Shown: piece by piece, positions 22,899-34,719 of the stretch
Position numbering within the stretch: position 1 is the first letter of the stretch
How the letters are laid out: each line of letters opens with the position of its first letter
Origin: Cladophialophora immunda
Taxonomy: Eukaryota > Ascomycota > Eurotiomycetes > Chaetothyriales > Herpotrichiellaceae
Direction: 5' to 3'
Length of the DNA: 64,000 bases
NCBI RefSeq assembly: GCF_000835495.1
Contig: NW_015622541.1
Coordinates: 7,564,001-7,628,000 of the forward strand
Notes under the pieces: model-generated
What the model was told of the DNA's origin: nothing
Database searches by the model: none
Seen by the model: only the letters and a program-made list of their open reading frames with translations
Made by a program: the position numbers and the translations under genes

Positions 22899-23930
22899 AT
22901 GGCGAACCAAGCTGCCATTGTTCCATCCGCGAAAGCTCCCCTTGAGGTCAAATCGGTCGAGAAGTATACACCAGGAGCGGGCGAGATACTCGTCAAGAAC
23001 GAAGTCATCTCCTTTAACCCGGTCGAAGCCAAGATAGCCAGACTCGCATTGCTCCCTGCCCCATATCCCTTCATCCCGGGTCTGTCCTGTGGAGGGACCG
23101 TTGAAGGAGTTGGCCAGGGAGTGACCGGGTTCAAGGTTGGCGACAAGGTAGCTGTGCGGCGAAATTTCGCCGCCGGCGGGAATCGGTACGGATCCTTTCA
23201 GAAGTTCGTGGTGGCTCGAATTGAGGCGGCGTCTAAATTGCCCGACGGTGTTGATCTCACCGCCGCTGCCAGCCTGATTGGGAATCTTACGACAACGATC
23301 GGGTTGTTCAATGTTCGCGCCGGACTGGAAAGGCCAAGTCTTGGCGATTCTGCCACAGCGAAGAACAAAAAGATTCTCATCTACGGCGGGTCGTCCAGCG
23401 TGGGCAGTTTGTCCGTACAGTGGGTGGCGCAGGCAGGCTATCAAGTCGTCACGACCAGTTCTCCAAAGAACAAGAACTTTGTGTCCAAGCTCGGCGCGGC
23501 GGCTGTCATAGACCACACCCAGCCACAGGACGCTCTCGTCAAGGAATTGGTGGCTCAGGGCCCGTATGACCTGGTCGCCGATGTGATTGCCTTGCCTCCC
23601 ACTGTCGCCGTCAACGCTGCCGTTCTGGCGGCACAAGGTGGGGGAGACGTCCTCGCAACGTTGCCCGCTTTTGGCCCAGAGACGTTACCAGACGGCGTCA
23701 AGCGGGTGTTTGGCTCGTGGCCAGACATCATTGCTGAGGAAGACACGACTGGGGTGGAAGAATGGGCTTATCGGACCTATTTCCCACAGAGCCTCGCAAA
23801 GGGAAAGCTGATTCCCCAACCGATCAAGAAGATTACTGGAGGCTTGGGTGAAGGAGTCAACAAAGCTCTGGATTTGATGATTGCTGGCGAAGTTAGTGGG
23901 GTGAAGCTGGTTGCTGATCCGTGGGAGTAG
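22899..23930 (+). CDS. MDR-family enoyl/quinone reductase
   Basis: Single-exon 343-residue medium-chain reductase. N-terminal GroES-like domain: VEKYTPGAGEILVKNEVISFNPVE and PGLSCGGTVEGVG; Rossmann domain: ILIYGGSSSVGSLSVQW, then ATLPAFGPETLP and a C-terminal GKLIPQPIKKITGGLGEGVNKAL. No zinc ligands. This architecture fits fungal trans-acting enoyl reductases and zeta-crystallin-like quinone reductases; both are common in secondary-metabolite clusters. A 270-codon antisense ORF is a codon-bias shadow. Likely NADPH-dependent, cytosolic. Confidence 0.9.
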   Translation: MANQAAIVPSAKAPLEVKSVEKYTPGAGEILVKNEVISFNPVEAKIARLALLPAPYPFIPGLSCGGTVEGVGQGVTGFKVGDKVAVRRNFAAGGNRYGSFQKFVVARIEAASKLPDGVDLTAAASLIGNLTTTIGLFNVRAGLERPSLGDSATAKNKKILIYGGSSSVGSLSVQWVAQAGYQVVTTSSPKNKNFVSKLGAAAVIDHTQPQDALVKELVAQGPYDLVADVIALPPTVAVNAAVLAAQGGGDVLATLPAFGPETLPDGVKRVFGSWPDIIAEEDTTGVEEWAYRTYFPQSLAKGKLIPQPIKKITGGLGEGVNKALDLMIAGEVSGVKLVADPWE

Positions 23931-24671
23931 ACAGAACTTGTCTGGTAACGGGGAGCCATGGAAGAAAAGGCGTTAGGGATCTACCAACCATGGCCGAAGA
24001 AGCAGTACAGAGAATTGTGATGACCGAAGCCATTCATATATCCCCACGTAGTTTTAGTTACTTTCGTCCCTCATTGACTTGTATTATTCATCCTCATCTC
24101 GAAAGCCCTCCCCAAATTCGCGTTTCACGCGAGAGCGAAAGCGATAACTTTCATCCACGAAAGAGCTCGCTAAAAACGGTTGCGGCAACCTGCCTCGGAC
24201 TCGTAGTTGAGGGCGAAACAAAGGATCGTTCGAAGCCAGATTAGCATCAATTTCACCCGGGGGAAGACGTTCAAACAGGCGTTATCCTTTTGAGTTAGTA
24301 TCATAGAGATGATAGTTTCCTTCCGAAGCAAACGTAAGCTTAAATCTGTACCTATATATCCCCGTTGGGGTCTAATTTAGCACTAGACCGAATGACAAAT
24401 TGGTGTGTTTGTTTCTTCCGATCACACCTTGGGCAAGCTGCGATGTCTGGCAGGGCAAAGAAAAGGTGCAAAATAATGGACTCACCTGATATAAAGGGGA
24501 TCGTTTCATGACTATGAAAGACTCGGTAACAGACTCTTTGTTTTAGAAGCATCCAGACATGCTTTAGCCTCTTATATCACCACAACCTTTCAGTCTTTCC
24601 GTTTTGCCCAAAAAAGAAGAGAAAGGGCCAGAGCAGAGATTACAAGTTTCTTACCCTGAATTCCGGTCAGG
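23931..24671. promoter_or_regulatory. Intergenic region upstream of SDR
   Basis: MDR 3' end and SDR promoter, 741 nt. A TATATCCCC box occurs twice, near 24036 and 24355. No ORF with a recognisable domain. Confidence 0.35.
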
Positions 24672-25690
24672 ATGGCTTCGCTACATGGAGAAAGAGAATC
24701 TAGTGTACCTGGAATAGCTGTGATCACCGGTGCTGCATCGGGTAAGGGACTATACTCTTTCGCCCTACCAAATCCAGATGACATGTCTATGCACTGTTTG
24801 ATTTGCTGCCCTGATTTGTGTCGAGACATTACTCTACATATGTAAACAACGGAAAGATGTGCATTGTTTGCTGATGCAAGAGAATGCATGGAAGCACAGG
24901 TATTGGCCTGGCCGTCGCAAAAGCATTCGTGACCGCCGGCTGCTCCGGTGTTGCCATGGTGGACCTCAACGAAGCTGGAGTTGAAGCCGTTGCGTCTCAG
25001 ATTAGAGAGAATGCCTCGTCGCATGGCCCAGAACAGGATTCCCCGCAACGGATCCATGCGTATGGCTGCGACATCTCGGATGAGGCGTCAATCGTCGCGA
25101 CCTTTGAGAAGATCCGGCGCGACCTCGGCCGCGTCGACTATGCGGTCAATTGCGCGGGTGTCAATGCCACGGGCAGGCCATCCGCGGAGCTTTCGGTGAG
25201 CGAATTCGACCGCGTGGTCGCTGTCAACCTACGCGGCAGCTTCCTGTGCTCGAGGGAGGAGATTCGCGTGATGAAGGCTCAGAGCCTCGACTCGGACGTC
25301 TATCCTGGCATCCCCGCGGTGCGCGGCCAGCGAGGGAGTATAGTCAACATCGCTTCGGGGCTGGGAATGGTGGCCATGCCCAACACGGCTGACTACTGCG
25401 CCGCGAAGGCGGGCGTGATGGGTCTGACACGTTCCGATGCTGTCGATTACGCGGGCCATAGAATCCGAGTCAATGCGGTTTTGCCCGGTGCGACGATGAC
25501 AGCCATGTCTCATGGGAATGACGAGTATAGAAAAGCAATCGAAACGCTGGCGGTCGACGTTTTGACTCCAATGAAGAGGTGGGGACGACCCGAGGAGATT
25601 GCAGACGCCTGCTTGTTCTTGTGTAGCAACAGGGCTAGCTTTGTGCAGGGTGTGTCCATGCCAGTGGATGGAGGATATCTCGCCATGTAG
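24672..25690 (+). CDS. Short-chain dehydrogenase/reductase
   Basis: Classical SDR of 286 residues from exons 24672-24741 and 24900-25690. The 158-nt intron, long for this window, splits the cofactor loop: exon 1 ends in ITGAASG and exon 2 resumes with IGLAVAKAF. Other motifs are NCAGVN (NNAG variant), IVNIASGLGMV, the active-site YCAAK and the C-terminal PVDGGYL. A tract after the third strand (about 20 residues, SSHGPEQDSPQR) is a mild insertion. Reduces or oxidises an unknown alcohol; could act as a ketoreductase on a phenolic substrate given its neighbours. Confidence 0.9.
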
Positions 25691-26112
25691 GGAAGCATGG
25701 GGGCAAGAAGGGGGAATTGCTATATCAAGGCAAAGAATCAGATATGTTTTTGGTTCCCGTGGGTAGTACGAAGACTGAAGGCAGAGACAATCGGAAGTCT
25801 TGATGAGGACTATAAAGACTCCATCTAACATGTCTCTACCTAACATCCAACTTCTCTTGACTAGAGGAAAAAGAGGCATAGCTGCTTTGAAATATGACCG
25901 CTTTCAAAGGATTTTTCTTGTAATATTGAACTATCGAGCAAACCAGCAGTTTGTTTAGAACTAAATCAGAATGTTTTCGCAACGAGTAGCAAGTCCTATT
26001 GAAAAGCACACTTCACTGCCTTTCTGTCATAGCTCCAAATGAGAAGATTGAAGATCCCCGAGCGAGGGAGAGTGTTCAACCAAGCAAATTGGTTGTGACA
26101 TCGGTGCCGTTA
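25691..26112. other. Convergent intergenic region
   Basis: 422 nt between the 3' ends of the SDR and the MFS gene. Only random short ORFs seen. Confidence 0.4.
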
Positions 26113-28082
26113 TTACCACAAAATGATCCGCCATTTGGTCGAGGTATAATGTCGGATTGGTTTTCCAAAGGCCATCAAAACGTATCCCAGAGCAGTGATG
26201 CCAAAGAAGATTGCCGCCATCTCACCTAGAGCCTGCATGATAGCCATGACCTTATTAGAGTGGGTCGCTTGTGAAGGGAGAAACGGAGAACTCACCGCTT
26301 TGAAGCCGACTTTCGAAACCCAGGGAGACACGGCGTAGATGAATCCAAAGGCGATGATGTTCTTCAGGGCATTAACTAACAACAATGCCTCTGCCGCTGC
26401 CGGATAGTACGCATCCAGGACATAGGTCATACAGATGCTGCTTGTGGCGGTTAAAGTTACACTGATCAGGCCGAAAGATACAAACAAGCCAGGCCAGCTC
26501 CATTTCTCCTCCAGTCCTGCTCCGAAGAGAGCCATTCCAATCGTCGTAAGAATGAGTGGGATTGTGATCATACTGAGTCGGACCTCTGGGTTGAAAATCC
26601 CTTGGTTGCGGATACTCCATTTGTCGGCGACCCAATCTGTGCACCAGCCGCCCAGGAAGCCGCCGACCAGATTGCCGATCAAGCTGGGGATGTTGATCAA
26701 TCCATTGGTGCCGCTGCTGAAGTTGTACGGGGGTGCTTGTAAGACAGCAGGGTTGACGACGGATGACATGACACTTGTAGCCAGCGCGACGGCATCTGTT
26801 CAAATATATCAGAGAGAGGGAACAAAAGCTCTTCTAGGGATGGGGACTGACAAGCTAAAGTGGCCCAAAGAACAGCCGGATAAGCAATGAGTGGGAAAGG
26901 GCGGAGGAACAGTTCCAAGAGATTCATGTCTTTGGGGACGCCTGAGCAAAATGCGAGAAGCTGCATCTGGGACATCTTGGATGGTATTGTCGAGGAATTT
27001 GTCGGAATCGGTGCCAGTTCGAATTCATTTGCCAGAGTGCTTTCTTTTTCAGCAGGATCTTCTCCATCAATAATGCTCTCTCGAGGCTGAACTGCATTGA
27101 CGTCCTCAACTTGAGTTAAGTCTCGTTTAAACCGACTTTCGGGGACAAGGAACAAGATCATTACAAAGTTGACGCCTGACAGGATGGAGATGATGCCCTT
27201 GACCCAACGCCATCCAATACCTGAAGCACACATGATCAGAGGGGAGTTGCCTGATTTGAAGCAACAGCAGAAGACTTGCCTTGAATGATGTATCCGCAGA
27301 TCAAGGGGCCTAAGCTGTTTGCTAAGGCCAGAGAAAGGATGTAGATACTCATCTTAGTGGCCCTTTGGTGCAGGAAATAGATATCCTGTATTATGTGTTG
27401 TAAGCTAGGGGCGCCATAGCACAGCAAGGACGTGACTCACGTTGACAATGGCGGCGCCAATTGCTTCTGTAGAGCCAGCGGCGACTCCAGTCAGCGCCGA
27501 TGCGGCAAGCAGGCTCTCAAAGCTAGTGGCGCGAGCTGCCCAGGCTGTAGAAGCAACCAGAAGCGCCGAGCTGACAAGGAAGATTGGTCTCTTGCCATAA
27601 TAGACAGCCAAAGGAACCCAAACAAAGTTCTACCCCTCAATATTAGCAATTAGTGTACGGCAAGGATAAATGGTTTTTTCCTCTTACGCTGCAGCCGATA
27701 ATCAAGACCAGGTACGACGATAGCTCTGTCACTTGAGCATATGGCGTTGCGAATTCGACTGAGATCTCCACGAAGGCGGGATAGACTCCGGCCACAGCAG
27801 CATTGGAAAGGAAGGCCAGTACACACATACTGCCAAAGGCGACCCATTTTCTCCATGCTGGCCATCGTAGCGGGTCGTTGGGATCTTGAGAGACGGGAGG
27901 GAAGAGCACCAAGTCGTGGTCTCCAAATTCATGACTCCGGCCCCTTGCTTCAAGAGTATGAGCAGCACTCCAAGGTAGACATATACGAGGGCTGCCTTAC
28001 CATCGTGCAACCGAACAGTTCCTTCGGTATCATCCAACTGTTTGAGCGTACGAAGTTGGAAGCCCGTCATCTTTAACAGCAA
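26113..28082 (-). CDS. MFS transporter, DHA1-type
   Basis: Plasma-membrane carrier with several short introns. Exon 1 encodes the cytosolic head (QLDDTEGTVRLHD); after an 85-nt intron comes FPPVSQDPNDPLRWP, the family's usual lead into helix 1. Loop motifs follow: VPLAVYYGKRP (motif A), DIYFLHQRATKM and an acidic central loop with PESRF. Twelve helices are plausible. The ORF ends IRHYTSTKWRIILW with stop at 26113. Start is 28082 or the in-frame ATG at 28070. It shares a promoter with the SDR at 28645, suggesting import or export of that pathway's compound. Confidence 0.87.
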
Positions 28083-28644
28083 ACAGGAGGTGGAGGGATA
28101 TGGCTCTCTCCAAGCGGCGAACGACTCGTTGGCTCACTGCACAATGAGTAGTCTGGGTTGGTCTTTCTGCTCAGTGAGAGTGGAGTCTTACACATGCTCG
28201 ATATATATGTAACGGCTTCAGGTGCTTCTATTGCTGATCCTGCTGGTCTGTGAGGCTTGCGACTGGCTTCGAGCTCGGATGAGTCGACCTTTCAATGAAG
28301 CCATACCCATTGCCCGCGGAAAGGCTATACTAAACGCCCAATTGATGTCGCTTGACATAATGGTCTGGCACCAACGCAACACCCGAAGTGCGCTTTACCC
28401 GCAAGCGGTTCCAGGTCAGGTGATCGGAAAGCTCCACGACCCTCTAGACAGTTCGCGCTTTCTCCCTCCCCATGGGGACTGAAGAGTCAAGTTGGTGGCC
28501 TCCGGGGTATAGAACGGATCACCGATCACAGGGTGTAATTTACATGTGAAACACGAAATTCAGGGGGATAAAACACTACAGCAGATCGGCAAGATACTTG
28601 TTGTGCCGCCACAAATTTGCCCAATCCAAATCCCATTGACAACC
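28083..28644. promoter_or_regulatory. Bidirectional promoter MFS / SDR with CCGCGG site
   Basis: 562 nt between divergent starts. CCGCGG occurs at 28314-28319 and a GATATATATG box near 28199 could be the TATA box for the minus-strand transporter. Confidence 0.45.
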
Positions 28645-29448
28645 ATGTCGTCGATAAGTTACCAGGCACAATTACAAGGGTGTAGCAGTCTATCAGGCAA
28701 GGTTGCTGTTGTGTCTGGGTCTTCGCAAGGTATAGGAGCGGCGATTGTGCAGGAATTGTCGGGCAGAGGGGCAACGGTTGTAATCAACTATCCAAGTCCG
28801 GCATGGAAAGCAGGGGCAGAGAAAGTGTATGCCTCGCTCCAATCACCTGGAATCATCGTTGAAGCCGATTTGTCTACCATCAATGGACCAAACATACTGG
28901 TTGCCGAGACCGTCACAAAGTTCGGTCGACTTGACATCCTCGTCAACAATGCGGGCGTCATTTCGAGCGCGCCACTCGAAGAACAGACGTTGGAGCAATG
29001 GGACCGACTGGTCAATGTCAACGGCCGAGGTGTTTTCCTCTTGACCCAGGCTGCCGTGAAGCACATGACAAGGGGATCGGGAAGGATTGTCAATATTGTG
29101 AGCTCGTCCAGCAAGTATCCAGGACCCGGCCAGACGATATACGCCGGAACCAAGGGCATGGTCGAGTCTTTTACGCGATGCTGGGCCAAAGAACTGCCCC
29201 CAGTATATGGGTGTACTGTCAACGCAGTCAGTCCAGGACCAACATCGACAGAAGGACTTTCGGAGGCTCGTGGTGCACTCAAGGAGATTTCCACATACCT
29301 GAATTCCATCTACTCACAGACACCAGTGGCACCAAGGGCGGGCACTCCGAGCGAGATTGCTTACGCGGTGGCCATGTTTTGTGACGAAAAGGCACGATGG
29401 ATCAATGGCACTCACGTTATCGTGTCTGGGGGTCTATTCATTGACTGA
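28645..29448 (+). CDS. Short-chain dehydrogenase/reductase (3-oxoacyl-ACP-reductase-like)
   Basis: Single-exon SDR of 267 residues. Start at MSSISYQAQ directly precedes the Rossmann fold; an upstream ATG at 28546 is less likely. Motifs: VVSGSSQGIGAA (cofactor loop), LVNNAGVIS, IVNIVSSSSKYPGPG with the catalytic Ser, YAGTK active site and a C-terminal INGTHVIVSGGLFID. Resembles FabG-like and naphthol-reductase-like fungal SDRs. Divergent from the MFS carrier and immediately upstream of the Zn2Cys6 regulator. Confidence 0.9.
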   Translation: MSSISYQAQLQGCSSLSGKVAVVSGSSQGIGAAIVQELSGRGATVVINYPSPAWKAGAEKVYASLQSPGIIVEADLSTINGPNILVAETVTKFGRLDILVNNAGVISSAPLEEQTLEQWDRLVNVNGRGVFLLTQAAVKHMTRGSGRIVNIVSSSSKYPGPGQTIYAGTKGMVESFTRCWAKELPPVYGCTVNAVSPGPTSTEGLSEARGALKEISTYLNSIYSQTPVAPRAGTPSEIAYAVAMFCDEKARWINGTHVIVSGGLFID

Positions 29449-29798
29449 CGACGAGGCCTGTTATAGAGGGCATACTAAATGATATTGGCCAGAGTGTGGA
29501 GTGTTCCGTCACATGATTTGGTCCATAGAGTCGAGGTCTGTCAACTTTTGCCTGAATACGCTTCCATGAGCTACAAACCCTCAGGGCTCTTACTCTGGCC
29601 AGCTCTCTGGCTCCGCTCTCCCTTACGCTTCCAATTCTTCCCCGGACTTGCCCCGCCAAACCCGGGCTGGGGAAATCCCCGCCTTGGCCTTGGCGTGACG
29701 TTCTCAACTTCCCTTGAAGCCACAACGGGTAATATTATTGTCTGCGTCTCGCCTATGCATCTACTAGAGTGATCGGGTTTCTAGCTCTCTCAGACCCG
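29449..29798. promoter_or_regulatory. Promoter region of Zn2Cys6 regulator
   Basis: 350 nt between SDR stop and regulator start. GC-rich run near 29640-29690. No ORF supported; in-frame upstream codons (29769) begin with GTG only. Confidence 0.4.
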
Positions 29799-32115
29799 AT
29801 GCCTCAAGGAAAGCCATACTCGAGCTGCGATGCCTGCCGTCAGTCGAGACTCGGCTGTAATTCGAGATTGCAAAGTGGCGATTCTTGCTTCAACTGTGCC
29901 CGCAAGGGGCTGAAGTGTACCTTTTCCCAAAGCCGCATTCGACTGAACGATCCGAACAGAGTCCCGGCAAGCCACAAACAAAGAGTGAATTCACAAAAGA
30001 ATACCATTGCGCAAGCAAAATCCGCGGATCCGACTGCTGACCGTCCTGTGCCAGTGGATAACAGCCACCAGATAGCTCCCCTCCCATCAACAGGCCAAGA
30101 TTCCCTATCTCGGACACAGCAAGCTCTGCAGCTGCACCAAATCTTGTGGAATGTCTTCACTACTTTGCTCGAACCAAGGATAGGGCTGTGGATAGGTGGT
30201 TCAGGATGCCCCTTTGTCCAATCAAGCAATGTCAGTCTACCTCGGTGTCAACCTCAACCCTGTGCGTACTGACGCAGAATATGTAAATTTATGTAGGCCC
30301 CTACGACGCTGATCTCACGACTTGCAATCACCCTGGACAGCGAGACGGGAGGTTCACCGACGAACCACAATGATCACTTTGCCGAAACCATCCGCCAAGA
30401 TGTCAACAATGGCATCAATCGTGCTCTTACCTTTGCCGTGTACGCCTATGCGGTCCGATGGCTCTCCCTCGGCGGCAGCACAGGCGATGCCAACACCATT
30501 CAAGCCCGCAAAAACTTGAAGCGAGAGTTATCGGAAAATCTTTGGAGACAGGCACGACAGAACATATATCCGGCCATGTCCAAACCAACATACAGGTCCA
30601 TTTTGGCTCTGTATCTATTTGCCATCGTCCCGTCCTCTTCAATCGATGAGGGAAACGGCATCAAAACCTTGTGCTTTGACGCGGCGCTGAATCATCACAA
30701 TCACTTGCTTTCCAACGTGCCGGACACACTGGCTCATGCAGATCCGATTGCAAGACTACTTGCGCCGGAAGTGTATCCTCGAGCGGCGAACAGTCAATCT
30801 CACTGGCCCTCCGATCAGCAGCCCGGCATTGAGGACGAGTTCAAGGTCAAGGCTGACATCATGTACTGGTTTGGAATTATCTTGGACACGACTCGATCTT
30901 TGACTCGATGCCGACCCTCGATCATGTTACCGGGAAGAAGCGGCGAAGTCAAGGTATGGAGCACAATCCGAAGGCGAACTGACGTGTTTGAACAAGAACA
31001 TCGGGCTCTCCACAACCTTCGTGCGCCGCTTGATGACAGCAAAGTCATCATCATCCTGCAGCACGCATTTGCGTTCAAAGTCTTGGTCTGGGCGGCCATT
31101 ATTCGCGTGCAAGATGCCATATACCATCAAGTGTCCGAAATTACCCTGGATGAAGCCCTCGAAGCCGTCAGGCGAGACAGTAACCGTTTTGAGGAGGTTT
31201 TTGAACCGCTCCTGTCTCTGTGTCAACGAGATTTTATCTATCTGAGCCGTTCCACTCAAATGAGTTATAGTAAGTTCGCCTCGAAAAGCAAACAAGCTGG
31301 GAGAGACGGGCTACTAAAGAAAACCGCAGCTCTCCTAAAGATTCAGTTTCAGATGGGCAGTCTTATCTTAGCAGACTCGTGTCCAGATACCCTCGTCTTC
31401 ACCGATACCGACTCGAGTCCATATTCTCTTCGCCTATGCGCCTGCCGAAACATTGTCAATGCGGTCAGTCTTGCCATGCGAACAGATTTTACGCAGCACG
31501 ACGCGGGACCAGGATTGCCCAGTATTCTCCTCCTTGACCCGTACCCAGACTACATGACGGCTGCCTTGGTCCGGACCGGCTCGTCTTTGTTTCAACTGCA
31601 TGCCAAGCAACAGATCAGCCCACAATCGGTGATGTCCATGTTCTCGACCGTCATCGCCGCGCTCGAGGTCCTCAGTGAGATATCCCATCTCGCAGTCGAA
31701 GCAATCCCTCTGCTTCGAGCCAAATTCTCCGAGTCGGGCATTGGTCAAATTGCATCAAGCAACGATCGGCAGCAGAACGATGTCTTTTACCAAGCAGCCC
31801 TTTCGGTGGCGTCCCCCGTAGATGAAAACCTATTCAATGCAGGGATCGTGGCGGAGCTCGAGCAACAGGCAAACAACCCGGGCTTGGTGGACAAGAGTGT
31901 CATCCAGACTGAGACGAACATGCTCCTGTCTTCTTTCCTCACTGACGAGATTGAACATGTTGACCTCGACCTTTTCTCCCAGGAATGGACGCTGGATGTG
32001 AGTAATATGCCCCCCCAAAAGATGTGTATCTATAGGTTCAAAACAAAAAGCGTTCTTCGACTAAACAACTGCAACTCGCTAGGAATGCTTCTCCGAGCCT
32101 TTTCAATTCCGATAA
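29799..32115 (+). CDS. Zn2Cys6 transcription factor, probable local regulator
   Basis: 721-residue nuclear regulator from exons 29799-30230, 30297-31997 and 32083-32115. The binuclear zinc cluster is at the extreme N-terminus: Cys10, Cys13, Cys20, Cys30, Cys33, Cys40, spacing C-x2-C-x6-C-x9-C-x2-C-x6-C. The long helical remainder (from about residue 130) lacks a motif I can name, but its length and composition fit the middle region of such factors. The last intron is inferred from a GTGAGT donor and gives the ending ECFSEPFQFR; without it the frame would run to 32165. It sits in the middle of the oxidoreductase genes, so control of this set is a reasonable inference. Confidence 0.88.
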
Positions 32116-33166
32116 GATTTGTTGGCGGACAAACGTCCTTGTGCCTGAATAATCTCCATGGATAAGCTTGGCTTGATCAAAGCTATCTCGATTTCTGTAT
32201 CTATCAGCCCTCTTGGATGACCCAAATTAATTACGGCGCAGCTGAGCTTTGAGCATGGAACGACTGAAAACCAATACTGGATTGTTGTTGAAACGGAGAA
32301 GTCCTGTGAAACACGAAATTGACAGACTGATACCTGAAAAAAAGCCAGAAGTTTTGGCTTAACGAATGGAGAAATAGTTATCCAGTAACATTTATTTTTC
32401 AACATCTGCTCAGGGCAGAAGAGGATAAATTAGTCAGGAACCTTTTACAAGCAGAGAATGTTTGAAATCAGAGAGAAGTCGATGCCTCGTCGGAATCTGG
32501 TCCGCAGCGAGGTATTTCGGTCTCGAGTGTTTTCCGATCGTCACGTCCACAAATCGAGGGCAACGTTCAATAAATCGTGTTACACTGCTATGGAACAACC
32601 TGTTATGTCAGCCTTTTCTGCATGTAAGGGGAAATGAGCATGGTGTCCCATCATAGGGAAGTCATTACAGTTCCTTAGTCTCCGCGGACGAGTTTTGGGT
32701 CCCAAAGTTTCCCGGTCGTTCTGACTGGCGGGATACTGTAGGTATCCTGTGGCTTTTTCCGGTTCACCCATGTTGCCCCTTTTCTTGTCGGGATCACCAC
32801 TCGATGGCAGCCACCGGGTCGAAAGCTGTCTGTTCACTAGGTTACCCAGCTGACAAATTCGTTTCGGGCTGTGCAGTCAATTGGGCGTGTTCAAGCCACG
32901 AAATGATCAAATAGGATAGCTGAATGACAGCTGAAATCCTCAAAAAGCTCTATACGACCTGAAGACCTTCGTCCAAGTGTAGCCTGTGATATTTAATTTA
33001 TACGTACATCATTGAACCTCATCTGGCGACAGTGTACATCTCCATTTCCTCAAAACGGGCTGTTATCCTATTATCTTTCTCGCGCAGGATCGAGAGAAGC
33101 CCCAGATAAGATTTAGTTTTCGAAAGATATATATATCCATTCAACAGGCACAATCGATTTAAAGCA
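32116..33166. promoter_or_regulatory. Intergenic region upstream of alpha/beta hydrolase
   Basis: 1.05 kb without a supported gene. CTCCGCGGAC with core 32682-32687 recalls the sites at 21193 and 28314. A TATATATAT box near 33126, about 40 nt before the hydrolase start, is a likely TATA element. Confidence 0.45.
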
Positions 33167-34285
33167 ATGGCGCTGGGGATGACTAGCCAGTTCCGACACA
33201 AGATATACCACGATGTCGAGTCGCAGTTCGTCGGCGTCGAGTCTGCGTCTTCTACTCGCGCTCTCACAGGACAATGGCCCTGCATCGGTTCCTACTGGAA
33301 GCCCAAACACCGCAACCCGGAGGTGGCATTCATGCTGTGCCACCACTCGGCTGACTTCTCCAACCACTACCTATCCGGCCCGCTGGCGCATCGCGGCTAC
33401 GGCGTGCTCGGTTTTGGGATCCGGTATCGCCAGATGGAGGAGAAATTCATCTTGGAAAAGGCTCTCGACGACGTGGCGGCGGGCACGAAGTGGTTGGTCG
33501 AGAACACGCCCGTCAAGAAACTGGTCTTCATCGGCAACTCTGGAGGTGGCTCGCTCATGGCAGCGTTCCAGGCCCGTGCGGAAAAGGACCCGGCACTCAG
33601 AGGAGGCGACGCGTTCGTCTTCCTCAACGCCCATCCGGGAAGGCCAGAAGCCATCACCATGTACCTGGACCCGTCGGTGCTGGACGAGAACGACCCAACC
33701 CGCCGCGATGCCAGTCTGGACATGTACAACCCGGCCAACGGCCCACCTTACAGTCTCGAGTTCCAGACCCGCTATCGTGAGGCCCAGAAACAACGAAATC
33801 ACCGAATCACCGCGTGGGCACAGGCCGAACGGGTACGCCTCAACGCCGCCGGCATCTCTGACCGCATGTTCTCGGTCAACCGCACCTTCGCCGACCTGCG
33901 CTTTCTGGACATGTCCATTGACCCTTCGGACCGCACCCCGCGGACGTGTTTCTACGGCGACCCGGAGACCGCGAACAATGGCGTCGGCCTGCTCGCGCGC
34001 GCCTGTACCATCGAGACCTGGCTGAGCATGTGGAGTCTGGAGGAGAGCAAGGCGCGGTTTGAACTGACCGCGGCAGAGTTTTCACTTCCGACGTTGGTAA
34101 TTCAGAGTATGGCGGACGTGGGTGTTTTTCCGTCGAATGCGAAGCATATCTACGACATGGTCGGCGCGGAGAACAAGAAGCTGGAGTTCGTGCCAGGTGA
34201 GCATTTTTTCGAGGATAGTCAAGAGAGTTTGGAGAACGTCACGGATTTAATTGTCAAGTGGACGAGGGGCACTCTTGAGCTGTAG
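33167..34285 (+). CDS. Alpha/beta hydrolase
   Basis: Single-exon 372-residue esterase/lipase-like hydrolase. The nucleophile elbow is GNSGGG with Ser125. A late SMADVGVF supplies a candidate acid residue and GEHFFED the histidine near residue 345, in the right order for a catalytic triad. HHSADFSNHY (residues 59-68) is in the oxyanion region. No signal peptide, so cytosolic. High GC at third positions. It lies beside a second hydrolase (CocE type), hinting at ester or amide cleavage in the pathway. Confidence 0.86.
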   Translation: MALGMTSQFRHKIYHDVESQFVGVESASSTRALTGQWPCIGSYWKPKHRNPEVAFMLCHHSADFSNHYLSGPLAHRGYGVLGFGIRYRQMEEKFILEKALDDVAAGTKWLVENTPVKKLVFIGNSGGGSLMAAFQARAEKDPALRGGDAFVFLNAHPGRPEAITMYLDPSVLDENDPTRRDASLDMYNPANGPPYSLEFQTRYREAQKQRNHRITAWAQAERVRLNAAGISDRMFSVNRTFADLRFLDMSIDPSDRTPRTCFYGDPETANNGVGLLARACTIETWLSMWSLEESKARFELTAAEFSLPTLVIQSMADVGVFPSNAKHIYDMVGAENKKLEFVPGEHFFEDSQESLENVTDLIVKWTRGTLEL

Positions 34286-34719
34286 GGGAAAGAGGTGTTC
34301 TCGCGGTGATAGCTTTGATCTTATGCGGCTTTCTGTGATCACTGCTGCGGAACGGAAGGGAGGGCTAGAGCGGGGAATGAAAATGCGATCATTATTTGAA
34401 AAAGCTGAAAAGGAGGAACAATCGAATGTCAAAGCAGTGAGAGAGTCGGGAAGTAAGGTGGTTGTTCGATATGGAGCGAAAGGAAAACTGTCGAGCCATA
34501 CAATGAAATATTTCGAAGTTTGCCCTTTCTCATTCTAAAAATTATGCTGGTCTCTGTGGATGGAGCCCATGCAGACTGATGTATCTCGGAATAAAGACCC
34601 CATGAAGGTCTACAATTTATGGGGCATCAGATATTTGTCTAAGAACACGGAAATTTATAGGTTGCTGTTTTAATTGAGGCTCATGTTCATGGGCTGTGTC
34701 TCGTGTCTATCTAATTCAA
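34286..34719. other. Convergent intergenic region
   Basis: 434 nt between the 3' ends of two hydrolase genes. No feature beyond 3' regions seen. Confidence 0.4.

Noticed and set aside
22824..23636. A 270-codon minus-strand ORF opposite the MDR gene
   Set aside because: It is the antisense shadow of a strongly supported MDR coding sequence, has no domain and a low-complexity composition.
33213..34025. A 270-codon plus-strand ORF inside the alpha/beta hydrolase
   Set aside because: It is a shifted frame of the hydrolase gene, rich in Arg/Ser/Pro as expected for a high-GC3 shadow.
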